A DNA stretch of 64,000 bases from Periweissella cryptocerci (GTDB taxonomy: Bacteria; Bacillota; Bacilli; Lactobacillales; Lactobacillaceae). Below, piece by piece: positions 34,733 through 45,462 of the stretch. The translations under genes were made by a program, and so were the position numbers. The stretch covers positions 434,001 through 498,000 of the forward strand of contig NZ_CP037940.1 in NCBI RefSeq assembly GCF_004358325.1, in the 5' to 3' direction. Every line of letters begins with the position of its first letter. Positions within the stretch are counted from its first letter, which is position 1. The notes beneath the pieces were generated by a model. It ran no database searches and was not told where the DNA came from. It saw only the letters and a list, made by a program, of their open reading frames with translations.

Positions 34733-37381
34733 TTAGTGTTCTGCCAACCAATCGTGAGCAGCCGTCAACGCAGCTTGAATCCCAGATGGGTTCTTACCAC
34801 CGGCTTGGGCCAAATCAGGGCGACCACCACCGTTACCACCAACAAGTGGCGCAACGGTCTTAATCAAATCACCAGACTTCATCCCCGCTTTAATTGCGGC
34901 TGGACTCATCGCAACAATCAAGTTGACCTTATCTTCACCAGTGGCGGCAATTAAGACCAACACATCTGAAGAATTATTTTCTTTCCATGAATCAGCCATT
35001 GAACGCAATTGATCCATACCAGAAACTTCCAGTTGTGCAGCAATTAAGCTGTGACCATTGACGTCTTCAGGATTATCAAAGATACTTGCCGCTGCTTGGT
35101 TAGCCAACTTAGCTTCTAAGCTGTTAACTTGGCGTTGCAATTCCTTCAATTGGTCTTGCAAGGCGGCCACTTTGACTGGTGCGTCTTTTAGTTGTGGCGC
35201 TTTAACAGCATCCGCAATTTGTTGTAATTCATTTTCGTGTTGCTTCATCAAGTTAAATGCTGCAGTTGAAGTGACGGCTTCAATCCGGCGAACACCGGCA
35301 CCGATTCCTGATTCACCAACAATCTTGAATAAACCAAGTTCACTGGTGTTATCAACGTGGGTTCCACCATCAAATTCAGCATTAAAGTCACCGATTGAAA
35401 CGACCCGGACTTTTTCGCCATATTTTTCGGTAAAGACGGCCACGGCACCAAGCTTTTTAGCGGATTCAATATCAGTTTCGACCCATGAAACTTTCAAGGC
35501 TTCTCCGATTTTATCGTTGATCAATGCTTCGATTTCATCAAGCTTTTCAGCTGGCACAGCACCATTGTACGTAAAGTCATAACGCAAGTATTCCGGTGTC
35601 ACCAATGAACCAGCTTGGGTTGTGTGGTCACCTAAAATGTTCCGCAATGATTGATCCAACATGTGCGTAGCCGTGTGGTTTTTAGAAACTTTCAAGTGGA
35701 ACTCGCGGTTAACATCTAACTTGTAGGTGTCCCCAGCCTTGATTTCTTTTAAGACCTTCACAGTGTGCAAATGTTGGCCATTTGGTGCCGTTTGGACATC
35801 TTCAACTTCGGCCACAACTTCACCATCAGCATTAATAACAGCCCCGCGGTCAGCAATTTGACCACCCATTTCAGCATAGAATGGAGTCTGATCGAAGACA
35901 ACTTGAGCCATCATACCGGCAGTGGCATGATCAGCTAATTCGCCATCAACAATTACGTCTTTCAAGATGGCGGCATCAACCGTCAAATCAGTCCAACCGA
36001 CGTACTTAGATTCGGTGTGCAAATCAGTCAACAAGACGTTTTGGACACCCATTGACTTCATGTCAGCCCGGGCAGCCCGCGCACGATCACGTTGCGCTTG
36101 CATTTGGGCATCAAAGCCGACGCGATCAACGTTCAAGCCTTCATCTTGCGCGTATTCTTCAGTCAATTCATATGGGAAGCCGTATGTGTCAGAAAGCTTA
36201 AAGGCAACTTCACCAGGAATCGTGCCTGCATCTTTTTCTTTGACATCCGCAATCACCCCATTCAACATCTTCAAGCCGTCACTCAAAGTCGCGTTAAAAC
36301 GCTTTTCTTCTGCCGCAACGACGCTTTCGATGTATTCAGCATTTGCCAAAACTTCTGGGTAATATGATTCCATGATGTGACCCACAACTGGCACAAGTTG
36401 CGTCAAAAATTCGCCGTTAATGCCTAGTTTACGACCATGCAAGACTGCACGACGGAGCAAACGACGGATAACATAGCCGCGACCTTCATTTGATGGTAAA
36501 GCACCATCTGAAATGGCAAATGTAACCGCCCGGGCGTGGTCAGCGATAACCTTAAATGACACGTCAGTCAAGGCATCGTCACCATATTTCACGCCGTTTC
36601 CCATTTCTTCGGCTTTGTGAATAATTGGGAGGAATAAATCAGTTTCAAAGTTAGTACGGGCGTGTTGGAAAACTGAAACAACCCGTTCAAGTCCCATCCC
36701 CGTATCAATGTTCTTGTGGGGCAGTTCTTCATACGTGTTTTCTGGGGTGTGGTTGAATTGTGAGAACACAATGTTCCAGATTTCGAGGTAACGTTCATTT
36801 TCACCACCGGGGTACATTTCAGGATCTTCATCAGGGAGATCTTGGAATTCTTGCCCACGATCATAGAAAATTTCCGTATCGGGACCTGAAGGACCTTGAC
36901 CAATATCCCAGAAATTATCTTCAACTTCGTAGATGTGGTCCGCTGGCATCCCAGTTTCAATCCAAATCCGCTTGGCATCTTGATCTTCGGGGTAAACTGT
37001 CGCATACAGCTTTTCAGGATCCATGCCATACCATTCAGGTGATGTCAACAGTTCCCATGCCCAAGGAATCACTTCTGGTTTGAAGTAATCGCCAATTGAA
37101 AAGTTCCCCATCATTTCAAACAAGGTGTGGTGACGCGCTGTGTGCCCCACGTTTTCAATATCGTTAGTCCGAATTGACTTTTGGGCGTTGGTAATCCGCT
37201 TGTTTTCAGGCACAACTGAACCGTCGAAATATTTCTTCAACGTTGCGACCCCTGAGTTAATCCATAACAATGTTGGATCATCCTTTGGAATTAATGATTG
37301 TGATGGTTCAATGCTGTGGCCCTTTGATTCAAAGAACTTTAAAAACATTGAACGAATTTCTGCTGATGATAATTCTTTCAT
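34733..37381 (-). CDS. alaS: Alanyl-tRNA synthetase
   Basis: 882 residues from ATG 37381 (the open frame extends 97 codons further into the T-box leader, which cannot be coding). Class II core: [42 protein letters not shown] and [16 protein letters not shown]. Editing domain: [12 protein letters not shown] with zinc-binding His. C-terminal oligomerisation and DHHA1 part: [16 protein letters not shown] weak AGTAGGA site precedes the start. Confidence 0.97.
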   Translation of the reverse strand: MKELSSAEIRSMFLKFFESKGHSIEPSQSLIPKDDPTLLWINSGVATLKKYFDGSVVPENKRITNAQKSIRTNDIENVGHTARHHTLFEMMGNFSIGDYFKPEVIPWAWELLTSPEWYGMDPEKLYATVYPEDQDAKRIWIETGMPADHIYEVEDNFWDIGQGPSGPDTEIFYDRGQEFQDLPDEDPEMYPGGENERYLEIWNIVFSQFNHTPENTYEELPHKNIDTGMGLERVVSVFQHARTNFETDLFLPIIHKAEEMGNGVKYGDDALTDVSFKVIADHARAVTFAISDGALPSNEGRGYVIRRLLRRAVLHGRKLGINGEFLTQLVPVVGHIMESYYPEVLANAEYIESVVAAEEKRFNATLSDGLKMLNGVIADVKEKDAGTIPGEVAFKLSDTYGFPYELTEEYAQDEGLNVDRVGFDAQMQAQRDRARAARADMKSMGVQNVLLTDLHTESKYVGWTDLTVDAAILKDVIVDGELADHATAGMMAQVVFDQTPFYAEMGGQIADRGAVINADGEVVAEVEDVQTAPNGQHLHTVKVLKEIKAGDTYKLDVNREFHLKVSKNHTATHMLDQSLRNILGDHTTQAGSLVTPEYLRYDFTYNGAVPAEKLDEIEALINDKIGEALKVSWVETDIESAKKLGAVAVFTEKYGEKVRVVSIGDFNAEFDGGTHVDNTSELGLFKIVGESGIGAGVRRIEAVTSTAAFNLMKQHENELQQIADAVKAPQLKDAPVKVAALQDQLKELQRQVNSLEAKLANQAAASIFDNPEDVNGHSLIAAQLEVSGMDQLRSMADSWKENNSSDVLVLIAATGEDKVNLIVAMSPAAIKAGMKSGDLIKTVAPLVGGNGGGRPDLAQAGGKNPSGIQAALTAAHDWLAEH

Positions 37382-37465
37382 CGATAAATATCCTACTTTC
37401 CAAAAATAAATTAATCGTATCACACCCTTCTCGGCGCCTAGTTTAACACTAAATACCGCAAAGAA

Positions 37466-37635
37466 CGTAAAAAAAGACCCCTGCCTACAGAGACGCGACC
37501 CACGTGGTACCACTCTGCTTGCAACGATCTTGATCGTATACCTCTTAAGCTCGTTAACGCTGAGAAACGGTACCATTGCTGATACATAACAAGTGAGAGC
37601 ATCGATGTGTTGAATTCGTTTCTCACAGCAACCGA
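37466..37635 (-). promoter_or_regulatory. T-box leader of alaS
   Basis: The minus strand has a Stem I closed by GCTGTGAGAAACG (37617-37629) and CGTTTCTCAGC (37559-37569), the T-box core AGAGTGGTACCACG (37503-37516), and a terminator hairpin ending in TTTTTT (37468-37475). An Ala codon GCA sits near the expected specifier position (AGCAATGG). Uncharged tRNA-Ala should favour read-through into alaS. Confidence 0.88.
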
Positions 37636-37738
37636 AACGTTTCTGAAAATCCTTTGACACCAACATATTCACTGTCTAATATAATAACATTTTTTGCTGA
37701 AAATTAAAGTATTTTATTCACCGCTTAATGCTACGTGA

Positions 37739-38080
37739 TTAATCTTTAACCAAGATTTCGCGATCAACCAATTCTTGAATGTAAAAATGGAATTGTTGCG
37801 TCAACACTTCACTGTTCTTGTGCGTGAAAATGTTGATCACCGTGTTGCCAAGGGCATTCACCGTTTTCATCTTAAAACCAGATAAATCTTGGGCAAAGAC
37901 AATCTTTAACTTGAACGAGGCGTTAAATGCTTTGTTTGGTTCCAATTGACGCATCAATTGGTATGCCCCTGAATTTTGTTGAATGAAACCAGTATCCATT
38001 AGTGAATACTTCTTAATACTTGGGTGGACTGAGTATGTATCTGTGTCACCCAATAATTGAACTTGTTTATCAAAAGCCAT
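37739..38080 (-). CDS. DUF1831 family protein
   Basis: 113 residues. MAFDKQVQLLGDTDTYSVHPSIKKYSL, given here as the first 27 positions, is followed by DTGFIQQNSGAYQLMRQLEP and FKLKIVFAQDLSGFKM, matching the DUF1831 family found in lactobacilli. Its fold is known to be small and mixed α/β but its role is not. It lies upstream of the alaS T-box on the same strand and has its own start with a GGAG site. Confidence 0.88.
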   Translation of the reverse strand: MAFDKQVQLLGDTDTYSVHPSIKKYSLMDTGFIQQNSGAYQLMRQLEPNKAFNASFKLKIVFAQDLSGFKMKTVNALGNTVINIFTHKNSEVLTQQFHFYIQELVDREILVKD

Positions 38081-38187
38081 AATTGCTTAACTCCTTATCG
38101 TCGCTTTAATTTAAAATTTATTAGTTTTGTTCGCCTTGAGTGGTGCCGGATGCCAGTGTAGTGGTTAGTGTGATGCTAGCGTTATAA

Positions 38188-38405
38188 GCCACTACGTGCC
38201 TGGAAATTGTTTGGCGCACCACGCTGGAAGCACATGTTCAAGCCAAAGTGCGGTCTTGAACAACTCGGATAAGCTGGGACTCTACGGGAATAAATTCCCT
38301 AGACTCCTCATCTTATCCTCAGCGGGAATATGTGTTTCACACATATTCCCCCAGTCGCGGTATAAAGGCTGCCGCCCGCCAACCAATTTCCAGACACTCC
38401 GTTAG
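38188..38405 (-). repeat. Structured intergenic repeat, copy 5 (reverse orientation)
   Basis: Full core copy on the minus strand. The arms are TTGTTTGGCG and CGCCAACCAA (one mismatch). The second hairpin is a perfect 12-bp stem, GGGAATATGTGT with ACACATATTCCC, around TTC. The last stem is GTTCAAG/CTTGAAC. It lacks the TTTATTCAATCCCAC tail of copies 1-4 and 9. It follows hpt and precedes DUF1831. Bases 38406-38546 hold nothing I recognise. Confidence 0.85.
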
Positions 38406-38546
38406 TTAGGTGTTCGCTTCAAACATTTGCTTGTGACTACAAACGGCCACAATACAAACATTTTTCAAGAAATACCATAGCTAACGGGGCATAATACATC
38501 AATACATATGACTAACAAACCAATTTATTATACTTTTTATTATAAC

Positions 38547-38573
38547 TAAAAAAGCTCGCTAAAACAGCGAACT
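38547..38573 (-). terminator. Terminator of purA-purB-hpt
   Basis: AGTTCGCT and AGCGAGCT pair on the minus strand with one mismatch, followed by TTTTTT. Confidence 0.75.
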
Positions 38574-38654
38574 TTTTGTGAATTCCTATTTAATTTGCGG
38601 GAATTTGTCTGATTACCCAGCCAAATCACACATTTCTTCAGGCTTGCTTGGTTT

Positions 38655-39179
38655 TTAGTGCTTAAGCGCCACAATATCTGACAAGAAGCGCATTTCGCCA
38701 TCTAAATCCATGCCGTACCCAACTAAATAATCGTTAGGGACTTCCGCACCAACGTAGTCAGCTTCAATGTCGACGGAACGACCAGCCTTCTTATCGACGG
38801 CAACGACTGATTTAACTGATTTGGCACCCAGCTTAGTAAATTCCTTTACCAAGAAATCCAGCGTCAAACCGGTATCGATGATTTCATCAATCAAAATAAT
38901 GTCGCGATTAATGATGTCCTTGCGCACATTCACTTCAACTTTTAAATCACCAGTTGAGGCACCGTGGGCGTAACTTGAAACATCAACATAGTCAAATTCA
39001 AATGGCATATCGCCGAGTTCACGTAATAAATCAGCCGTGAACACAATTGCGCCCTTCATGATTGGTACCATAATTGGTGTAATTCCTGCATAATCGTGTC
39101 GAATTTTGTCAGCAACAACCTTCACGGCTGCCGCGATTTCGGCTTGCGTCATCACAACGCGATCAATCCGTTCATCCAT
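38655..39179 (-). CDS. hpt: Hypoxanthine-guanine phosphoribosyltransferase
   Basis: 174 residues. The PRPP-binding motif is IILIDEIIDTGLTLDFL, with GAIVFTADLLREL near the N terminus and the DYVGAEVPNDYLVGYGMDLD purine-site segment. It salvages hypoxanthine and guanine to IMP and GMP. It lies 20 nt after purB, so purA, purB and hpt likely form one operon that joins salvage to AMP synthesis. Confidence 0.95.
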   Translation of the reverse strand: MDERIDRVVMTQAEIAAAVKVVADKIRHDYAGITPIMVPIMKGAIVFTADLLRELGDMPFEFDYVDVSSYAHGASTGDLKVEVNVRKDIINRDIILIDEIIDTGLTLDFLVKEFTKLGAKSVKSVVAVDKKAGRSVDIEADYVGAEVPNDYLVGYGMDLDGEMRFLSDIVALKH

Positions 39180-39199
39180 AATTAAACACCTTTTATCTA

Positions 39200-40498
39200 T
39201 TATTTAAGTAAACCCAAACGCTTGAAAATGCCATCCACGTTTTGCAAGTGGTAATGATAATCAAATGCATCATCGATGTCGGCTGCTGACAAGTATTGTG
39301 TCACTGTGTCGTTTGCTTCGACCAATGGGCGGAATTGAATTTGTTCGTCCCATGAGCGGGCCGTCAATGGTTGCACGGTGTCGTAGGCCGCTTCACGACT
39401 CAAGCCAGCATCAACTAACTTAAGCAATAAGCGTTGGCTGTAAATCAAGCCGTACGTGCGATCCATGTTTTTGAGCATCGTGTCAGGGAAAACTTGGAGA
39501 TTCTTCAAGATACCCGTGAAACGGTGCAACATGTAATCAATCAAACTCGTCGTATCTGGCAAGATCATCCGTTCGGCACTGGAGTGTGAAATATCACGTT
39601 CATGCCATAAAGTAATATCTTCCATCCCCGTAATCATGTGACCACGCACGACCCGCGCCAAACCAGTAATATTTTCAGAACCGATTGGGTTACGTTTGTG
39701 CGGCATTGCTGAAGAACCCTTTTGGCCTTTGCCAAAACCTTCTTCAACTTCATGAATTTCAGAACGTTGTAATGACCGAATTTCCGTGGCAAAGTTTTCC
39801 AAGCCAGTGGCAATCAAGCCCAATGTGTTCAAGTAGTCGGCGTGTAAATCACGTGGCAATACTTGTGAACCAACGGGTTGTGGTGTCAAGCCAAGTTCAG
39901 CCATCACGTCTTCTTCAACTTCCATTGGCACATTGGCAAATGTTCCCACGGCGCCTGAAAGCTTACCAGTTTCAACGGCTTTGGCAACACGTTCAAAGCG
40001 TTCGATATTGCGGAGGGCTTCAGAGTAGAAACGGGCGACTTTTAAACCAAAAGTCGTTGGTTCGGCATGCACACCATGTGTCCGCCCCATCATTACTGTG
40101 TCTTTGTATTTCAAAGCCATTTCAGCAACAACGTTTTTGTATTCTTCAAGATCTTCACGAATGATTTCGTTAGCTTCCTTCAAACGATAGCCTTGGGCTG
40201 TATCCACCACATCAGTACTCGTCAAGCCGTAGTGAATCCACTTACGTTCGTCGCCTAATGATTCAGAAACATTCCGGGTAAAAGCCACAATATCGTGCTT
40301 CGTTTGCGCTTCGATTTCCGCAATGCGCTCAACATTGTAAGTTGCCTTTTCACGAATTGCTGTAACATCTTCAGCAGGGACGTGGCCTTGTTTTGACCAT
40401 GCCGCTGTCGCTGCGATTTCAACTTTTAACCAGCTTGCGTATTGATTATCTAAAGACCAAATGTGCGCCATTTCTGGGCGTGAATACCGTTCCAACAT
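39200..40498 (-). CDS. purB: Adenylosuccinate lyase
   Basis: 432 residues. The fumarase-superfamily signature is SSAMPHKRNPIGSENI, with TSTDVVDTAQ, GRTHGVHAEPTTFGLK and LQRSEIHEVEEGF around the active site. It removes fumarate from SAICAR and adenylosuccinate. Its ATG overlaps the purA stop by one base. The sequence has full length and no sign of damage. Confidence 0.97.
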   Translation of the reverse strand: MLERYSRPEMAHIWSLDNQYASWLKVEIAATAAWSKQGHVPAEDVTAIREKATYNVERIAEIEAQTKHDIVAFTRNVSESLGDERKWIHYGLTSTDVVDTAQGYRLKEANEIIREDLEEYKNVVAEMALKYKDTVMMGRTHGVHAEPTTFGLKVARFYSEALRNIERFERVAKAVETGKLSGAVGTFANVPMEVEEDVMAELGLTPQPVGSQVLPRDLHADYLNTLGLIATGLENFATEIRSLQRSEIHEVEEGFGKGQKGSSAMPHKRNPIGSENITGLARVVRGHMITGMEDITLWHERDISHSSAERMILPDTTSLIDYMLHRFTGILKNLQVFPDTMLKNMDRTYGLIYSQRLLLKLVDAGLSREAAYDTVQPLTARSWDEQIQFRPLVEANDTVTQYLSAADIDDAFDYHYHLQNVDGIFKRLGLLK

Positions 40499-41796
40499 TA
40501 TTTAGTTTCTCCTGTCCATACGTCCAACAACACATTGGTTTGGTCACGATCTGGACCTACTGCAAAGGTTGCTAAGTCAACACCAACAAGTTCTTCAATC
40601 CGTTTCAAGTAATTTTGCGCGTTAACTGGTAAGTCTTCACGTTTCGTTACTGCGGTAATATCTTCTGTCCAACCAGGTAATTCTTCGTAAACTGGCTGAA
40701 CGCGTTCCAAGTCCTTAAAACTAGCTGGGTAATACTTAATAATTTCCCCATCTAATTCATAAGCGGTCGCAATCTTCAAAGTTTCAATGCCCGTTAAGAC
40801 ATCAATACTGTTCAAAGCTAACTTAGTCAAACCAGATACGCGGGCAGAGTGACGCATAACAACTGAGTCAAACCAACCAATCCGGCGAGGACGGTGAGTG
40901 TTAACACCGTATTCATGACCAACTTCACGAATGTGATCACCAATTTCATTTAACAATTCGGTTGGGAAAGGACCTTCACCAACTCGTGAAGTATAGGCCT
41001 TAGCCACACCCACAACTTCAGTAATCATCGTTGGGCCAACCCCAACACCGGTTGTAACACCACCGGCGATTGGGTTTGATGAGGTTACAAATGGATAAGT
41101 TCCATGATCAATATCCAACATCACCCCTTGCGCGCCTTCAAACAGCACCTTTTTACCAGCCTTAAATGCTTCATCGACAACATAAGCCGTGTCAGTCACA
41201 TATTGCTTCAATTCTTGACCGTATGCATAATATTCTTCAAACAAGGCATCGGCATCAAGTGGTTCGTGATTATAAATTTTTGTCAGCAAGACATTCTTTT
41301 CAGCGACTACGGTGTTTAAGCGTTTCCGCAAAGTTTCCGCATCTAATAAATCCGTCACCCGAATTCCTGTCCGCGCCATTTTATCAGTGTAGGCTGGGCC
41401 AATACCGTTACCAGTTGTCCCAATCTTATCACCTTGTTTAGCTTCTTCTTGTAAAACATCAAACAATTTATGGTATGAGAACAGCACTTGTGCTCGGTCA
41501 GAAATCCGTAAATTTTCTGTTGGCACACCTTGTGAACGCAAGTATGCTAATTCTTCCAAGACTGACTTAGGATTCAAAACTGTCCCGTTACCAATAACGG
41601 CGAGTTTGTGAGCATCAAAAATCCCAGATGGAATTGAACGTAATTCGAATTTCTTGCCATTAAAGACAATTGTGTGACCAGCGTTATCACCACCCTGGTA
41701 CCGCACGATAACATCTGCATCTTGCGCGAGAAAGTTTGTAATCTTTCCCTTACCTTCGTCGCCCCATTGACTACCTACTACTACGATTCCTGCCAT
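40498..41796 (-). CDS. purA: Adenylosuccinate synthetase
   Basis: 432 residues. [15 protein letters not shown] is the GTP P-loop with the catalytic Asp, [16 protein letters not shown] carries the catalytic His, and [18 protein letters not shown] and [11 protein letters not shown] are further signatures. It joins IMP and Asp using GTP. It is first in the purA-purB-hpt unit and has a PurBox-like motif upstream. Confidence 0.97.
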   Translation of the reverse strand: MAGIVVVGSQWGDEGKGKITNFLAQDADVIVRYQGGDNAGHTIVFNGKKFELRSIPSGIFDAHKLAVIGNGTVLNPKSVLEELAYLRSQGVPTENLRISDRAQVLFSYHKLFDVLQEEAKQGDKIGTTGNGIGPAYTDKMARTGIRVTDLLDAETLRKRLNTVVAEKNVLLTKIYNHEPLDADALFEEYYAYGQELKQYVTDTAYVVDEAFKAGKKVLFEGAQGVMLDIDHGTYPFVTSSNPIAGGVTTGVGVGPTMITEVVGVAKAYTSRVGEGPFPTELLNEIGDHIREVGHEYGVNTHRPRRIGWFDSVVMRHSARVSGLTKLALNSIDVLTGIETLKIATAYELDGEIIKYYPASFKDLERVQPVYEELPGWTEDITAVTKREDLPVNAQNYLKRIEELVGVDLATFAVGPDRDQTNVLLDVWTGETK

Positions 41797-41838
41797 AATT
41801 TGTTTGTTTTCCTCCGATATTCAAAATAAACCTTTATA

Positions 41839-41884
41839 AGAATAACGCATCCTCTACTAATTCGCAAGTTTAATGTTCGGTTTT
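41839..41884 (-). promoter_or_regulatory. purA promoter with PurBox-like motif
   Basis: -35 TTGCGA (41862-41867), 17-nt spacer and -10 TATTCT (41839-41844). AAAACCGAACATT (41872-41884) equals the lactococcal PurBox consensus AWWWCCGAACWWT, but it is closer to the -35 than the classic activator position. Confidence 0.55.
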
Positions 41885-41897
41885 TCATTTGTTTTTC

Positions 41898-41944
41898 ATA
41901 AAAAGGTCGAAAAACATTCGCATAAGCTTGTGTTTTTCGACCTT
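41898..41944 (-). terminator. Terminator of the first ackA
   Basis: A 14-bp perfect stem (41903-41916 with 41931-41944) is followed on the minus strand by TTTTTATG. Confidence 0.88.
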
Positions 41945-41976
41945 CTTACATAAACATAGCGGTAAAACATGAACAA

Positions 41977-43173
41977 TCAGCCGTTTTTCGTAGTTAATCG
42001 ATATACATCACGGACAATCATCAATTCCTCATTTGTTGGAATTAACAAAACCTTAACCGCTGAATCTGGTGTCGATAAAACTAGCTCTTTACCACGTTGG
42101 CTGTTCGCTTGGGCATCCAGGTGAATGTTCATAAATGCCAACCGATCAATAATCATTTGACGTAGAATAGCTGAATTTTCACCGACTCCGGCGGTAAATA
42201 CCAAGGCATCAACTCCGCCCATCTTCGCCACATATGAACCGACAAAGCCGACAATCCGGTCCACAAAAATATCCATTGCTAATTGCGCACGCGGATTAGT
42301 TGCCATCGCGTCTTCAATTTCGCGCGAATCTGATGAAATACCCGAAATCCCTAACAAACCAGATTCCTTGTTCAGAATTTCAATCATTTCATCCGTCGTT
42401 TTACCCATTTGTTTTTCCAAATATGAAACTAATGACACATCGATGTCACCAGCACGTGTCGCCATTGTTAGCCCAGCTAATGGCGTAAAGCCCATTGAGG
42501 TATCAAATGCTTGCCCATCCTTGGTCGCCGTAATCGAACAACCCGCACCTAAGTGTAAGGTAATGATTTTTAAGTCGGCGTAAGGCTTGTCAATAACGGC
42601 TGCAGCCCGATGACTCACATAGTTGTGTGAAGTACCGTGAGCCCCATATTTGCGCGCTTTATACTTGTCGTAAAAATCATATGGCAAGCTGTAGCGATAA
42701 TTAACTTCTGGCAACGTCTGATAGAACGCCGTATCAAACACCGCCACGGACGGTACATCTGGCAACAATTTGTGCATTGCCCGGATCCCCATGGCCGCTG
42801 ACGGATTATGCAATGGCGCTAAATCAATCAACGCTTCAATCTTATGTAACACTTCGTCATCAATCACGACTGACTGGTCAAAGAAATCACCACCATGCAC
42901 AACCCGATGACCAATCCCCTTAATTTCCGCATAATCAGCAATGATTTTATATTCTAACAAAGCCTGCAGTAGCAAATCGATGGCTGCGTGATGGTCTTCA
43001 ATATCCAACACCTTTTCAACCTTTTGCCCGTCGCCGTACTTTAATGTGAAAATTGAATCCGTTAGACCAATCCGTTCAACTTGCCCTTTACAAATAACCT
43101 CTTCGGCTGGCATGGCTACCAACTGAATTTTTAATGATGATGACCCAGCGTTCACCGCAATGATTTTTTTCAT
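41977..43173 (-). CDS. ackA: Acetate kinase (first paralogue)
   Basis: 398 residues. IAVNAGSSSLKIQLV is the first phosphate loop; GHRVVHGGDFF, VFDTAFYQTLPE, YGAHGTSHNYVSHRAA, LHLGAGCSI and FTAGVGENSAILR complete the acetokinase set. It makes acetate and ATP from acetyl phosphate. It is monocistronic with a cre-like site ~50 nt upstream and a strong terminator. A second ackA lies at 61.3-62.5 kb. Confidence 0.96.
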   Translation of the reverse strand: MKKIIAVNAGSSSLKIQLVAMPAEEVICKGQVERIGLTDSIFTLKYGDGQKVEKVLDIEDHHAAIDLLLQALLEYKIIADYAEIKGIGHRVVHGGDFFDQSVVIDDEVLHKIEALIDLAPLHNPSAAMGIRAMHKLLPDVPSVAVFDTAFYQTLPEVNYRYSLPYDFYDKYKARKYGAHGTSHNYVSHRAAAVIDKPYADLKIITLHLGAGCSITATKDGQAFDTSMGFTPLAGLTMATRAGDIDVSLVSYLEKQMGKTTDEMIEILNKESGLLGISGISSDSREIEDAMATNPRAQLAMDIFVDRIVGFVGSYVAKMGGVDALVFTAGVGENSAILRQMIIDRLAFMNIHLDAQANSQRGKELVLSTPDSAVKVLLIPTNEELMIVRDVYRLTTKNG

Positions 43174-43223
43174 TTCTATCTCCCGTTACTTATCATAATT
43201 ATTAGCGCCAATTCTCATTTTAA

Positions 43224-43237
43224 CGTAAGCGCTTTCA
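43224..43237 (-). promoter_or_regulatory. cre-like site upstream of ackA
   Basis: CGTAAGCGCTTTCA differs from the optimal TGTAAGCGCTTTCA at one base. It lies 51 nt before the start codon. CcpA acts on ackA through such a site in several Firmicutes. Confidence 0.65.
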
Positions 43238-43282
43238 AAGAGCTAGTGGAAAATTAATTAGTTGTGGGTTGGTTGAGTGTTG

Positions 43283-43500
43283 TTGCCACTGCATGCCTAG
43301 AAATCACGTGGTGCACTACACTGGAAGCACATGTTCAAGCCAAAGGGCGGTCTTGAACAACTCGGCTAAGCTGGGAGTCTAAGAAATAAATTTCTAAGAC
43401 TCCTCATCTCATCCTCGGCGCTGATACATGCTTCGCATATATCAGCCCAGTTGCAGTGTAAAGGCTCCGCCCACCACGTGATTTCCAGACACTCCGTTAG
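43283..43500 (-). repeat. Structured intergenic repeat, copy 6 (reverse orientation)
   Basis: Full core. The terminal arms read TCACGTGGTG and CACCACGTGA, i.e. both arms differ from copies 1, 3 and 9 yet still pair perfectly. The second hairpin is GCTGATACATGC with GCATATATCAGC, again different on both sides from copy 5. Next to it (43501-43620) are two diverged direct repeats of GCAAAAA...AATAACAACACCAAA. The rest of the gap to the CNNM gene holds only its terminator. Confidence 0.85.
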
Positions 43501-43796
43501 TTTGCAAAAACCACAAAATAACAACACCAAATACTTTCTGGTCGCCTTGCAACACCGCCCCACTTCACTGATATGCAAAAATAACAACACCAAACACATA
43601 ACGGGATAAATCCCAACACTTTTACAAAGTCGCACCTTGTATTTGTCGGGCTTTGTGAAATTTCTAAATACGTGGAAATAAACATTATTAAAGTTTTAAC
43701 TGAAAAAAATGCCGCGCTAACTACGAAATGAAAGCCAACCATAAAATCTTGCGGTTAGGGCATAATTTCTCCCTGCCCTAAAATAATTTCAACGTC

Positions 43797-43830
43797 AAAA
43801 AAAGGATGATTCTCAAAAAGAAAATCATCC
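43797..43830 (-). terminator. Terminator of the CNNM transporter gene
   Basis: GGATGATT (43804-43811) and AATCATCC (43823-43830) pair, with TTTTTTT on the minus strand. Confidence 0.85.
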
Positions 43831-43846
43831 TCGTTTACTTATTATA

Positions 43847-45184
43847 TTAATCTTCGTCAGGTTCCACTTGTTGTGCGGGGAATTCCGTTATTTCAAACTC
43901 ATTGATATAAGCATTTTCATAATCCAACGCTTTAATCTCAAAGTTTGCAACTCGCATCACATCACCCGTGCGGAATTCTGGTTCTTGGTTCAAGACATAA
44001 CCCGTTAAAGTAACAGCTTCGTCTTCTTCCAATTCCTTAATGCTGACATCGAAGTGGCGTTCAAAATCATACAGCGTAATCTTACCGCTGACTTTGTATT
44101 TATTGTTACCAAGTTTTTCCACGTAGTCATCGGCCACGTCATCAATTTCATCACGCATTGAACCAAATAATTCTTCGTAGATGTCTTTGTCGGTAATTAA
44201 ACCAGACGTACCACCATATTCGTCAACCACTAAAGTGATGGGTGTCCGTTTGGCGACCATTAATTTCAAGACATCGTGGACGTCCATGTTCTCAGGTACC
44301 GCTGGAATATCACGCATTACACGCACAACTGGCGCTTCATCGTTAATGCGGGCTTGGCGCAACAAGTCATATGAGTAGACGTAGCCAATCACCTTATCCT
44401 TGTCACCATCCGCGGTAACTGGGAAACGGGAATACCGTTCTTGTAAATACAAATCCAAAGCTTCCCGAGTTGTCGTGTCAACGTCGACCACGACCATTGA
44501 AGTCCGGTCAATCATGATATCAACCGCCACTTTATCATTCATGTCAAAAGCACGTTCCATGAATGTTAAATCTTCTTCATCAAGTTCACCTGCTTTAGCT
44601 GCGCTCTTTGACAATGACAAAATTTCAGTTTGTGAATAAATGTCATCTTCTGTCGCCGTTTGGTAACCCAACATGTGCGTAATCCCATTTGCAAACCGAT
44701 CAAGAATGAAAATCAATGGGTACAACACAATGTGGAAGAACCGCACTGGTCGTACAATGAACAGCATCATCTTAACTGGTTCAGCAATCGCGATATTCTT
44801 TGGCACCAAATCAGTGAAAACCGCGTGAATTACTGTAAAAATCAAAATGGCTGCTATTGAAGCTACCCCGTGCGCAATCTCAGCAGGCAATAAATGACTG
44901 TTGATGATCGCAGACGCAATTGTATCTTCACCAAGCCACCCTAAGATCAAACTCGTTAACGTAATCCCCACTTGTGCAGTGGAAAGATATTCCGTTAGGT
45001 GTTCAGTCATATGAATGGCTGCATCGATATTCTTTGTTGAACCGTGTTTATCAGCCTTCATTGCTTTCAAAGCACTAACCCGAACTCGGACAAGTGAATA
45101 TTCAGTTAAAGTAAATAAAACAGCTAAAAGTAAAATCACAACAATTACGATAATTTGCGTGATATAGGACGGACCAGATTCCAA
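43847..45184 (-). CDS. CNNM/CBS-domain transporter (hemolysin C family)
   Basis: 445 residues. The N-terminal DUF21/CNNM domain has three or four membrane helices (IIVIVVILLLAVLFTLTEYSL, VGITLTSLILGWLG and later). Two CBS domains follow (MIDRTSMVVVDVDTTTREAL; VMRDIPAVPENMDVHDVLKL). The C terminus is a CorC/HlyC domain (YKVSGKITLYDFERHFDV, EEDEAVTLTGYVL). The family exports Mg2+ or related ions. Despite the old name hemolysin it is not a toxin. Confidence 0.9.
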   Translation of the reverse strand: MESGPSYITQIIVIVVILLLAVLFTLTEYSLVRVRVSALKAMKADKHGSTKNIDAAIHMTEHLTEYLSTAQVGITLTSLILGWLGEDTIASAIINSHLLPAEIAHGVASIAAILIFTVIHAVFTDLVPKNIAIAEPVKMMLFIVRPVRFFHIVLYPLIFILDRFANGITHMLGYQTATEDDIYSQTEILSLSKSAAKAGELDEEDLTFMERAFDMNDKVAVDIMIDRTSMVVVDVDTTTREALDLYLQERYSRFPVTADGDKDKVIGYVYSYDLLRQARINDEAPVVRVMRDIPAVPENMDVHDVLKLMVAKRTPITLVVDEYGGTSGLITDKDIYEELFGSMRDEIDDVADDYVEKLGNNKYKVSGKITLYDFERHFDVSIKELEEDEAVTLTGYVLNQEPEFRTGDVMRVANFEIKALDYENAYINEFEITEFPAQQVEPDED

Positions 45185-45370
45185 AGCGGTAAACCTCTTT
45201 TCGTATTTAAAATTTTAAAATATTGTAATAAACATTATAGCATGTAGGCAACGGTGAAAAAAAGCGAGAGTTACAAAATTAATGCAGTAAAAACAAACAA
45301 CTCAGGCCAACGTTTTTTGCGTTAAGCGCGCAATTGCCTTGGCGTGAAAATATGTCGTGACGCAACAAAA

Positions 45371-45403
45371 TAAAAAGTCGCATCTCAAATATCAGATGTG
45401 ACT
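45371..45403 (-). terminator. Terminator after the 85-aa hypothetical gene
   Basis: AGTCACATCT and AGATGCGACT pair (one G-U/mismatch) on the minus strand, followed by TTTTTATTTT. It supports the gene upstream as a real unit. Confidence 0.75.
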
Positions 45404-45462
45404 CCTTCGCACTAAATAGCTTGTGGTTACCCCAGTAAACATGATATTAACCCACCGGAAAT

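Noticed and set aside
43501-43620. Possible CRISPR-like direct repeats
   Set aside because: Only two diverged units of about 30 nt are present and there is no third unit or cas gene nearby.
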